DNA of 64,000 nt, taken from assembly GCF_018139145.2 (NCBI RefSeq), contig NC_059473.1:61052707-61116706 (forward strand), read 5' to 3'. The stretch comes from Gymnogyps californianus. Its lineage: Eukaryota; Chordata; Aves; Accipitriformes; Cathartidae. Position numbers and translations under genes: made by a program. Positions 11,275-23,900 of this stretch are shown in pieces (within the stretch, counting starts at the first letter, position 1; every line of letters begins with the position of its first letter). Under the pieces are notes generated by a model. That model was not told where the DNA came from. It saw only the letters and a list, made by a program, of their open reading frames with translations, and made no database searches.

Positions 11275-14100
11275 TTTGGCATGCTTTTAGTGGGTGTCCC
11301 AAGAGACTGTAGAGCAGAAATGAGAAAACTACAATAGTACAGAAAAGCATGCTTTTCATAGGAGTTCAAGGTGACATATAGTCAAGAAATACATGAAAAA
11401 TAAACTGAACTTAGTCTCCTCTCAGTTTTATTCAGACCTCTTCACCTTTCTGTCTCTTTTCAAAACTACTTTTACTGTTTTAGTTTTAAGAGCTAATAAA
11501 ATATACAGAACCTGACTCTCCTCTTGCATCAATTTTAGATTGTTAATGTCAGGGTTATATTGCTCCATTAGCTACAGGACTCCATTAAAATGTCGGCACT
11601 ACATCAAGAAGGAGAACTATGGCCATGTTATGACATGAAAAGTTCTGTCCTACCAGTATTTTGAGGACTCTTTCAACTTGCAGATTAGAGGTATCTCTTT
11701 AACATGGAAGTGTTAGTCTTACGTGAAACTGAAGTGGGAAGAGAAGACAATGGGCTAAATTCTTTAATTACATGGAGAAAATATGAAAAGAAAAGAAGGT
11801 AAACTCCTGAATGCAGTTTGTGTTCTTAGTCATACCCATCTACCTTGCTGAAGACTCTGAAATTGCAGAGGACAAAGTCGCCAGTTACCCTATGGAGCTC
11901 TAAAAAAATAAAATTTACAGAGTGAAATACTGGCACAGATAAAGGCAGTGGGAGTTTCCCTCTTGCCTTTCATGTGAGAGGATTTTATGCAAAGTATAGA
12001 TGCTATGGGGTGCAATGGTCATGTCTCATCTGAAGAGTAATATTCTTGCCCATCCCAATCAGGTGAAATCACTACAGACTAGTAACTGGCTAGTAGATCC
12101 CTGGAAGAGCAGTGTTGCTCAGCAGCCTCAGCATTCCATAACTATGAAGCTTCACGATATAGGAGACAGCGAAGTAATTCAACATGCATCACGGAGAACA
12201 AAAGTAACACAGACCATTGAAATAAATGATCTTTTTAATAGGAACAACGTGAAATAACATAGTGTTCACTAACTTACACTTTTTGGGATTTCAGTGTTCT
12301 GCATATCCAGGGAATGCAATGTGGTGACCCCCAGCATCTATAGTTTCCAAAAAGAGTAGAAAACTCCACAAATTAGAGAAAATGTGACAGAGCCAGAACT
12401 CTGCTTTGCATCTTTCCTCCCCTTCTCCTCCTATCTATGTCACCAAGCGTTTTCTATTAATGCTTCTCCCTTATCCTACACAGTGCCAGAACCTGAATGA
12501 GTCACTGCTAGAGAAGCGCTTGCTGGATGGCAAAGGCAAAGAAGCAGTGTTACTAACAGTTTCAAAACAATAGGGAATACTTGAATGTCCAAAAAAGGAA
12601 GCACTAAACTTTTGCTGTGCTAGACTGTCACTGGCTTACTGTCAACTCATTAGGCAGCATCCCGAGCAATGACGAAGGAATGTATTTGAAAACACATTTG
12701 GGACTGGTTTGCAGGCATCAGAATGTTTACACTCATTGTGAGATTTCCCCTTCTTTTGTATTGGGTTATTGTGCTAAGAGTATTTGTAGTTAAGATTGTT
12801 GATTACCCCTGGCCAGAAAACAGCAGTGTCTTTTGGTGAGTATTTCTGAGGTTTTGAAATTTGGTTTTGGTCCACATGTGGTGGAGTGAAAATGGGAATT
12901 TCAGAGTCTTTTAGCACTAACAAAAAGAGAAGAATCAGGAGAGAGAAAACAGTCAAAAGATGAACCTGGCATTAACCTGGCATATGGGAAAACAACAGCT
13001 GCTCTTGGTAAGGTGAGGACCTTATAAATAACACTTTTGGCTATTCTGCATTCTTCTGTGATAGGCTATAGGGAAACTTTTTGATTAACAGAACATTCTA
13101 GGTTTGGCAGAATGGCAGTTCTGGAAATAAAAAATATCACTGAAAATATTTGGATTAGCTTTATTGAGAACCCAAGAGCCAGCTTTACCTTAAGACACTA
13201 GACCTGGAGGCATGGAAAGTGAAGAGATCTGCAAATCCTAATCTTGCATTCCCTTTAGAGGAAGCTGCCTCTAAATTACGTTGATTTAACAATATACAGT
13301 TCCATGAGAAAGTGTTAGCGGCACCTACATTTTACTCTTGGAAACATGAACAATATCCCAAGACTGTGCCTGCAATGACAAATGTGAGCCTGGTGTCTAG
13401 ATAACCTCTCTCATTACCAAATTGGTATCTTTACCTCTGAACATTCATGTGGTTTTAAAAAAAAGCCACAGGCTCATCGTAGCCAATAGCTATTACAAAA
13501 AGTTTCACATGTTGGAGAACAAAGGGGAAGCAGGTCAAACTGAAAAACATGCTTTGAGGGTTTAATATCAGATCCTGCTTTCCCTTTTCAGGTGAGACTT
13601 CCACTACTGTGGCCACACCTAAAATTTATAAATTGCTCCAAAAAGTTGAGAATGTTATCATTCAAAAATTTCAGTTGACATTTGGAATAAATTACCAGAA
13701 AGGAAATTGAGGAAAGGAGCATAAATAAGCTTAAGAGTTACCTAGGTTTATTTCTGGACAAAAGATGAGGTGAGGGATATGGTAAAAAGCAAGAAAGCGT
13801 AATAGAAATTCAAGTGAAAGAAGGGTAGACTTACCAAGATAGCTGGCCTTTTTCCTGTTCTTAAACTGTTTTGTGCTTTAATCACAACCTAGAAACAACT
13901 TAGGCCTCACTCAAGATCATAAATGCGTTCCCTACATGGCTTAATTCTATAAAACCTGTAGTTTTGCACCATATCCTCTAATTGCAAGCAGACGCAGGAT
14001 CAATACCAGGTCAGCAAGATATCGTATCTGGAGAAAAAACAATCTATTCAGGAATTTTAAGAAACATTTTAGGTATAGTGATCCAAAAGTGGCCTGAACA

Positions 14101-17100
14101 GTGGGCTTGATCCTGCATCCCTTGCACCCTTTGCACCCTGATCCTGGCCTGAAGCAGTGGGGTTGGTCTGGAAGGTTGGATCTGGAAGCTGCTGTGCTAG
14201 CGCAGCACTGCGCCGTCAGCGGGGGACCAGGGCTGGCCACCACAAGTACCCTGCTCTGCTTCTGTTGTGGACTCAGCTGGCATCAATTCAGGGCTCTATA
14301 TACTGTGTATTATTGTGCTGTGTAGACTTGAATAGTCCTATGGGACTTTTTCTGCTGGTTTAATTTAAAGCGAAACTTGGATTGTCAATGCATCCCAGAG
14401 GTGCAACTCTTAGTGTCTTCTGGCATTCATTTCTGGTCCTGGAAGACAGAAGTATTTCTGGCCCCAGTTATAGAGAACAGTATTAAAAATTGGCTTTGCT
14501 GCGTACAAGGAGATTTAGATGTTGAAACAGGCTTTTGGAAAAGCCTCTTTGTGCTTGTGTGCAAGTGTAGGGTTTCTAGGGCAGGAAAAGGCCAGAAGGG
14601 TAATCCTGTGGCTCTCATCTTCAGGCTTCTCATGTCTGAGGCACATAAGAAGGAGGCGGTGGCTGTCACCACGGCTCTGCGGTGTTTGAGACAGAGAGGC
14701 TCGTGCAGATGGGCATGTGCCTTGCTGACAGAGGTTGCCAAGCCCCCTTTCTTTCCCAAGCTGACTGCACATCTGGAGAGGTCTAACAACAGTGTAAAGA
14801 TACTTCCTCCTTCCTTCTCCTTGGTTCTGAGCGACACGCAGAGAAGTGTATCACATCATCTCTAGTTTAGATCATTTTATAAGCTTATATCATTTATCGT
14901 ATTTTTTCTCAGAGCTTCAAGGTCATAATAACTGTCAGAGAGTTTTTTGCTGTTATAACCTGTGTGTTGCTACTATCACAAATCCCTTCTACACACAAGC
15001 CCCTTAATTTGAACAGGGTGGCATTTTTAACTCAAATTAGTGGGCTCACAAGGGAACATTAGCTACAGTTTATTAGCTCAGCTCCCCAGCTGCTAATCCA
15101 ATCTCTCTGCATGGCAAGCCAGTGGCTGTTTGTAGTACAGGTGTTATTTCACAGTGTGCTCTCACTCCAGTCAGACTAGCCCAAAAGGCATTAACTGTAA
15201 GGCAAATGGTTTGATTCTGCAATGAAGACATGGTCATGGCAACAGAGGCAACAGAGTCACCAGCAGATAGTTGCAAGTGATAGGCTTAAGATGTTACCTT
15301 CTGTGTAAAGGATTCAACCAAAATTATCCTTTCATGTACAGGAAATGATCAGGGGATGGCCTTCTCCAAAGGTTTGAGATACTTTGCTTGAATCGCTTCT
15401 GAATCATCCATTTATGGGTTTATACATCTGTGTTTAAAGATCTCTTTGACACCACACCAAACTACCTGTATTTTTGTTGTCTCCAAAATGCATGTGCACC
15501 ACAGTAGCAGTAGTCCCACTGGGGACAGACCCACCTGCCTGCCAGCTTTTCTGCACAGCTAGAGAGCAGATGTGGAGTGTCCTTTCTTTAAATGACTATT
15601 TAAGGTACAGCAAAGTAAATGAAAGTGTTATTAAGTCTTTTATTACATTACTGTATATCCTGGACACTTATTTTAATGACCAGCACACTGTAATGGGTTT
15701 CCCTGGCTTAATAAAAAGTCTCATCATACCCAAGGGCCTGGACAGAAAACTGCAAGCAACTGAGTTACTGCAGGTCTGAGCTGTTAGCTTATATTGTCTA
15801 AAGACATACACTTTGCTCATTTTGGTCTCTCCCAGCTCCCTGTAATGAAGGACAAATGAAAGCAATCTGTGTACATCTAGTTTTGACAACAAGTTTGATA
15901 GCAAGATGGAAATCTTGCAGTAATGTAATACATTGTGGTGTTTGAGTCCTTTTACTCTTGCACAGACAGATGATGGGAGCGACAACATGGGTAACAGAGG
16001 TTTCACTAGTCCCAGCTCTCAAAGACTAATGGCTTGTTTGTGTCACAAAATTCAGATGAGCAAGCTGATCTGTGAATTTTCTGGAGTCTGGGCGTCCCTT
16101 GTTTACTCCCTTTGAAAGTCAAGTAGGCAACTTCTAGCTTAATGCTACTAAAGGCCCCATTCAGATATCCTGAATTCTACCAGCAGGCTTGCCTGGTGCT
16201 TCCTACTGACTGATCCTTGGTAGCTCCCTTTATGGTGCTTGTGCAGTTTCTTTGACACATAACTCTGTGGTTCTTGGCCTTTTCCACAGACTGGAGATAT
16301 GTAATTAGGTGGTATTTAATTAATCCTGGGATGGGTTTGAGAGCGGTGACATTGGGATGGAGTAGAGAGTCTTTATTGTAGTGTAAACTCCCCTTAGTTC
16401 ACTCTCTTGTATTTAGGTATCCTTTTCTGCCCTGAACTTTAAAGGTACAGTCCTGAAAACCAGTGTAAAAATCCCCAGTAGAGAGCAAAAAGAAAGACTT
16501 GTTGACTGGTGGCTCTACGGAAGCTGAAATAATAGGTAACATTATGGCCTCTCTGACACAGTGTATATTTTTGCTTACCTTGCAGGACCAGGATTTCACC
16601 TGTCCTCTACAAGTTCCTTGTGGTCAACGTAAGGGCTCTCAACTCAAGTGCTGTTCTGGAGAAATGAGCAATATAGTGGTTTATGTGTGGAAAATCAAAT
16701 GAGTTGATGGTCATAACCTAATGAGTTCCCCATATTTTTCATCAAGAAAGTTTTTTCCCAGTTGCATGCTTTAACTAAGCACCATAAAAATACTTGGAAT
16801 GGAGTATGGTTTCAATATAGGTAGGTATGCAAAGACTAAGTAAAACTAGTTTTTCATCAGAGTATGCAAGGCGGTGCAGAGAAGGGCATTGCTGGGTCAG
16901 AGGGCCATCACCTGACTAGCAAGATGTGAGCTGTTAAACTGGACAAGTCTTGTGTCCACCTACTGGGGAACTTGTATTGTCTCCCTTGAGGAAAATTAAT
17001 CACCAGTTTGTGCTTAAACATAAAGATTTGATGAACAATGCATTGGACAGAGTCCTACCTCCATAAGTGGATCTACAAGGAGTCTGCAAAGATGCATCAC

Positions 17101-20100
17101 CAGTCGATACCTTATGTACACCTGCACCAGCACCAATCCTGCCAGCATCAGCATCAGGTGCCTCAGCCCAGCATTGGGTCCATCGCCTAGCCCAGTTCTG
17201 CTGCCCAAAGGTGGCCCCTTGGCACTTGCATTCCAGGGCTGCTACAGGACAATGCTGTGGCTGTTTCTTATCTCAGCACCAAGGGAAACCTCACTCCCCT
17301 ACATGAAGTCATTCTGTCTCTGGCATTCCTGCTTCCAGCCAATTTAACCCATTCTGCAGTTGGGCTTTCTTGCCCTCCATGCCAGATCATACCTTGGTCA
17401 CAAATTACCACTGCTGAGCAGTTACAATTTGAATTTCCCCTTCACCTGTTTTTAATAAGACCATCAAATCCCAGCCCAAGAAACCCAACAGAGGATATTT
17501 ACATGTAACTGTTGTTAGAGGAACTTTCTTTCCAAGTCTATCAACAGGTGATTCATATCCTGAAGCATGAGAGAATGTCAGCTCACATTTTTACATGCAA
17601 GTTGTATGTGAAAAGGCAGAAAAGGGAAGAAGTACATGAACACTACAGAGTTCCAAAGTATTTCATTTTCCCTCTCAGTAATTATTGAGAAATGCAGGAT
17701 ATGTTATTTTCCTTTGGCCCATATCTTGCCATCAGATTCCTGAACATCTGAGCATATCTCATTGAAGATGAGATATATTCAGAGTGCTGCCCAGACTGGG
17801 TTAAAAGAGCCTCAAGACAAGTACCTAGAAGCTGATTCAAGGAATACAATCTCAGCCAGCTTTTCAGAAATGCCAAGATGTTTAACAGATGTACAGTCTT
17901 TCAGAGTTAAGCTCTTCTGAGCTACAGTCTAATGCTGATGTATCAGAGGCTGATAGCTGCTTTCTGTCACTGCGAACCTCTGGCTCAGATGCATTTCATT
18001 GGAAAAAGTCAGTTATGGGCACTAGAAAATCAAGCCCTTGGTCACTGGTTACTCCACCTGCTTGGCAAAAGCATCACCTCCATGCTCACTGAAAAGTAGG
18101 TGCCAGAGTTCATTTTTAGAGGCATTCGGATGCCAAATGGTGTTTTCTAAAAGATCTTTTGATCTGTAAATGCCTAAAAGTAGCTTAAAATCTGGTCCCC
18201 TGTGACTATATAATTATATTAGAGAAAATAAATTCGGTGTTTGAATGACCTGAGTTAGATGTTTTAAACACATACTTCCCCTCTAGATGAGTTTTCCATG
18301 TTGAACTTTATTTCAGATAATTGCAGGTGTAGACAGAAATGTTGGAGTTGTTCCTAAGAAAAAGGAAAAGATGCTGAGTATGGGAAAGCATTTCAGGCTG
18401 AAAGGGCCTGACTATAGGACTTCAAAGGTCTTTGGAGCAAGTCCTGGATCAGGGTTTTCATTTATCTGGGTTGATTTCAAAGGACATGTGAATCTTCCTG
18501 CAAGAGGATTCTGTAACAAACCATTTAAGTAGAGAAGATTTTTGTTGAATTGATCACTACTTTTGACTTCATTTTCCAGGTACTGCAGCCATGGTGCATA
18601 ACTGGAAGCAATTACTAGAAAGGTACAGAAGACAAATCTGGCAAGTTTTCTCTACATATGTCAGAACTGTTCTTACGTTAATTGTCTGAATAGAGAGTGG
18701 GAGTTCTGTGTCTTTTGGAGGCACTGAGGTTTTTTTCCCCCAAGTGGAAAGCAAGGTCAGAAAACAGCAACTGCCTCTTCTCCTTGCCTTGCACTCTTTT
18801 CCTGCACTGATTTAGGAATTTGAATGCTGTTCCCTGGCTGCATTTGTAAATCTGTCCTAAAGTAAGGCATTTACATTTGAGCTTTTGCGCAATGAATCAT
18901 TGCACTAGCTCTTCTCAAAATCCTGAACTAGCTTTGTGTGAGAAAAGCTTGAAAGTATTTGCACTGGTTGAGGCAGGGGGGAGAAGAAGGGGTGAAAACG
19001 TGCTTTATGTGCCTGCTCAAAAATGCTAAAGCTGATCATTGGGGTAGTAAGTTCAGCTAAGCTCCTCCTAAAATCTGCTGGATATCAGCAGGACTTAGTC
19101 CTTATTCTAGTAAAGCTTCACAGTGGTGGTCTTCAACTGTTTGAATGCAACATAAATACCATTTTCTGCTTTAAGATTTATCTCTGTGTCCCTGTGAAGC
19201 TGATTTAGGGGAATAAGAACCGAAGAAATATGGGAACTGCTGATTTGGACTTATCAAGGTATGCAAGATCTCCTGTATCTAAAATGAACCATCCTGAGTG
19301 AGTTAGCTATTTTCTATCGAGTGCTTCATGCTGTCACAATATAAATCAAATGCTCACAATAAAGAGTAACCGGTTGCTAGATGACAAATAGCATTGAAAA
19401 CAAAAGGTTTCCTTTCTTCATGGAACATTTTGAAATCTCAGGTGATCTTGTTACTAGCAAGTGTAACAAAATGCCTGTGAAAGAAAAACAGCTGATATCA
19501 TTTGTAAGGGTCTGTCTGACTAAGATTTTTCTGCAGACAAGCTTTGACCTTGGAAAGAGGCAGAATACCTTCCTCTTTGCTGATTGCTCACAACCACAGA
19601 GACTGTGAAAGTACTTTTTCTCCCAGGCCCATCTGCAGCTCCATAGGGAGGTCACTTAAAGCCACTGTCCGAGCTCTGATGCTTGCGTGGGCTTTGGGGG
19701 CAGCACTCTCCCACAGCAAGCCACAGGATGTGACTGGTCTCCACCCCGGCAGATCTTGCAGTTTCAAGGTCTCCTCCACACCTTCTGGTCCTTTCTGCCT
19801 GTAGTGAAGTGACGGAGAGGAGATTTCCATTGAAGGACCTGGGCTCATGACAGGGCAGAGTTAAGATATTGCTGCTCTGGTCCACCACCATGAGTAGAAC
19901 TACTCTGGTTTCACTGCTAGTGGTGCCCTTTTGGTCCTCAAATCTGCCTGTAAAACTCATTCCTCAGCACTGGCACAGTTCTGATTCCATGTATAAAAAG
20001 TACTTTTTTTAAGCATTTCTCCAGTCGATGAAGACAGATCGCTCCATAGTGTCTTTGTTTCCGCTCCCTACACATATCTCCTGTAGATACAACATATGCT

Positions 20101-20900
20101 CATAAAACCAGCTGGAAGTGGGACATGTAAACAGGAGTCACTCAGCAGTGGCTGCTCATGCCAGCTTCAGTGGAACAGAGTGTGAGGATTAAATTTATAT
20201 TCTCCTGCTTCCCTACAGAAAATAACTCTTTGCTCTTGGCACCAGTTCCTTAGCTTGTGTAAAGAGTCAGAGAAGCCACACCAGTTTGCGTTAGCTGAAG
20301 GTCTTTATCCACCTCTGAATCCTCAAAAATCTCTCCTTCCTGGGGAGAAGGAGATGGGGGGAAAGAAAGAGCACTTGGCTACACCGAGTGAGAGGCTGTT
20401 CTGGGCTGGTGAGAATGCCAACATGCAGCATTAGCAGTTATGTTACTTTTCCTACCGCAGGTGTTAATCTTGGCATTGGAGAGAGCTAGCAGAACAGAAA
20501 GGGTCCTGGGCTCCTGCAATGCAATGACGTTTCTTTAAATGGTTTGTTTACTTAGGTTGACAACTGACAAACTGGCATAACAGGAAACAGGTTTTCCATT
20601 GATCCACAAAACAGCTATAGCAAGGAAGGAGGAAGAGTAGACGTCTCCACTAATCCCCTTTCCTCAGTTCCCTCCAGCCAGCCACTCACCTCTAAAAGGT
20701 CTCTCCTGCAGGTCATTAAACTGTCTTTTGATTTGACAATGCCTCTCTTGCTACAATTGCATAGGCTGTGTCCACAATAATGAACTGAGCTGATTTTAAA
20801 GCTCTCTCAAAAGCCACCGAGAACTTGCCTCTTGGTCCATTACTACTTACCTGGCTTGGATTGGACACTCCGATTTTTTAACGAATAATAATCCGTCCTC
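14101..20900. other. Non-genic stretch, no gene recognised
   Basis: No supported gene, repeat family or regulatory unit. Near 14110-14140 there are short CTTGCACCCTTTGCACCCT-type near-repeats of about nine bases. Open frames at 14377-14865 (plus, 162 codons) and 14427-14837 (minus, 136 codons) cover the same DNA on opposite strands, so at most one could be real. Neither shows a known motif. Confidence 0.6.
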
Positions 20901-23900
20901 CTCTTTCTGTAGTGAAAGAAATACCATGGAAATGTCTTATCATAGCACAGACACATCAGCTTGTTTCTTGGGTCCAGTTACTCCTAGCACGGGTACAAGA
21001 AATCTTTCCCTCACCATCCTGAACATACCTGCAAACAAACAGAAAAAAGGCAAAAAGTAACTTTCTTTTGGGAACATGGATACTTTAGGAATTGCACAAT
21101 ATGTAATTTGGATCACTTTGTTGTGCAAACTGGCCCTGTGGAGGAGAACATGACTTTGAATCAGCTTCACAGAGACTTTCTGCGAAAAGAAATAAAATGA
21201 GGTCATTTACGTATTTGCCACCTTTGAGCAGTTTTCTGGCAATTTTCAGAAGTACTGAGGCAAATAGCACTCTTTTAATGTAGGCATGTTATTTAAACAC
21301 TTAGCATCAAGGACCAGGGATTCATTACCTTTGTGTACTGCATACAGCATGTTGGGGTGCTGAAGAATAGAGACACCTTTGAATTCTAGCACATTTATTT
21401 TTATTATTTTATTTTTGAGTACGGCAGTACAAGGCTGCGTAGAGTCAGTTATATTCATTGAGCTTTAGCTTTTAGTTTAGGTTAGAGTTCTTGTATCCTG
21501 ATCTGTCCTTTTACACAGCCTGATGCAAAAATTGCTGAAGTCTGTGGCTTTGGGTTAGGCTCACAGATATTAGCTGTGATGCCCGGACTCATCTAGTGGC
21601 TACTTTTAAGTTCCTGCAATACTTTTTAAGACATGAAAAACATTTGAAGAAAATTAAATTTCTAATGAAATTTAATGAAATCCCTTTGGATATTCTGACT
21701 GTAAAGAAACAGGAAAAATACATTAAGTACTTTTTAAACCAACAGTTATTAATTAACAACAATAATAATAGATTTTAGCTCTGCTTGAGGTAGTATTGGT
21801 TTCAGTCAACCAGCTGAGCTGTACCAATTCAGGTCAGAAACATCAAAATGAAGATGACTTCAGATCTGCAAACTAGAATTACTTTAGAGCAAGGGGTTTT
21901 CCTTCCTTTACCTTCAACAAAACCCACTCTTTTCATCTATTCTTCCTCTTCAGGTAGTTCAATTAATGTATAGAATATAAAGAAATTCTAAATTTTATTT
22001 CTTTTTCAAGGTTTCCTGCAGACTTGTTTTGTGTTACATAAAGTTTTCACTCTTAGTGACAGGGGAGAGCAAAGACATTATGCAGCTCGTTGGCTTTTTT
22101 TTTTCCTTGGAAGTATTAGTAGAGAAGGACAATGTGATATAGTTTATATTTGTGTTGAACAAATTCTTTGCCTTCTGTCATAAAGAGTTCACTGACACCA
22201 GGACTGAGGTGAGGGCTTTATAGTTGAAAGCATCATTGGTAATGTGAATATAATTGTCAGTTCTGTAGCAACCATCATGTGCCCATAAACTGCACAGCAT
22301 TTGTGGATGCAGTATAGCTGGGATTTTCTTGATTTACTTCTTCCTTCCCCTCTTTGGGCTCCTCATTCACTCTGCATGCTATTTGTGCTTGCAGAAGCGT
22401 GAATTATTCTCCCTCACCAGCACTGAAGGTACCTCATAGTTTTATTTAATGCATCTTTTCAGAGATGGTTCTGTAGACCCTTACTATGACCCTGGATGTT
22501 ATCTAGCGTATCTGTGAATCTTTCAGCAAATCAGCAAATTAAAAGGTTTTAATCAGTGCAAGGAAGATTTCTTCATCTCTTTGATCAGCTTTCTATGAAC
22601 AGAATGGATTTTTTTTTCTATATTAGAAAATACAAAGTCCAGTCTCAGAAAAAGCTACTCAGGCTGTTCTGCCTGTTAAAACAAGAGTGGATTAATCTCA
22701 GAGCAGACTCAACAATTGTTTGACTGTCCTGTATTGGATGATGGGGGATGAATTAGAGGGGAGCAGGTGCCACGATCATTTGATTTTCATGTGCCCTTAC
22801 AGTTCAATGGCAGCTGTGTCTGCTTATCTGGGGGCAAAACTGGAACCAAAGCCTTTTAAATGAATAACTGCCTCAACGTGTCATAAAACGGATGCAACAT
22901 GGATTGTTCACAAATCAATCATCCTGCAGAATTTAAACAGACAGCAAAGTCCAGTTTAGCAGCCAGGAACTCCACTCCATAGTATAACTGAATACAGAAA
23001 ATACTGCAAATATTCTTTATATAGAGAGATGATCATTTACATGAAGGCAAAATTATACCATCAAGATTTTAGCACACACTTCTGTGGGAATCAAAGAAGT
23101 GTGCTCCCCAGAAAATGGATGGCAAACTGTATTTCATGGCAAAGTGTTCCAGCAACTGGGCTAGCATAAAAACAGGCACCTCCCCAGGCTTGATGGAGAA
23201 ATTTGTATGGTGCTTTCTGCCCCTTGCCCCTGCTTCCACCCACCCTGCACCTGCAGTCTTTGCCAAAGGATGTAGGTTGCTCTTCTTTAGCTGATTCACT
23301 CTCCTTTATGATCTGAAAACACTCTTCCAGCCTGGAGCAGATGTGGAAACTTAGAACAGCAGCTGTGGGATTTTGTGCTCCAAAAGGAATTGGCATTAGT
23401 GCAACGAATGTGTTTGATACTTGCTTGTCCGTTGTAAATCACCTAGCCTTTTTATCTAAATAAAACCATATGATCCTTGGGAACTATGAAGTGAACACCT
23501 TGAAGGCAGTTTTCTGTTCAGCATCATATAGGAAAAGACAGGAGAACTGAATGGGAGATAACGAAAATTCAGAGTGACAAGGGGCAGACCCATTCATTCC
23601 CAGTGTCAGATGAACAAACATACATTCAATGGGTCGATCTGCCTTGCTAAAATATATCTTGTTCTCTAAAGGTCTAAAACTCTCTGTGACTCACCTGGAT
23701 ATGAGTCTCTATTACAGTTCCAATGTTGGTTCTGGTCTGCCTGTTTTCCGGAAACTTGTGTTGCTTTTACCTTACTATGTGAATTCCTTTAATGGTACCT
23801 ATGCTTGGGTAGTAGTTTCTCTCACCTGGAAAAACGTCTCAGCTAATGCTATGTGTACAATCTTTGGTTTAACAGCTGAATTATAATACTGTCTCTCCCT

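Larger units (their letters stand above)
8980..14100. other. Non-genic, AT-rich stretch
   Basis: AT-rich DNA without a supported gene. It includes the 9200-9700 stretch with homeobox-like and TCF/LEF-like words (listed as a finding), a poly-T run ending near 10020, a possible MIR-like relic at 10190-10290 and a C-rich quadruplex-complement motif at 11254-11274. Frames are short; the best is 12000-12257 plus, 85 codons, with no recognisable family. Confidence 0.6.

Noticed and set aside
14377..14865. 162-codon plus-strand frame
   Set aside because: Opposed by a 136-codon minus frame on the same bases and no motif, signal peptide or splice context.
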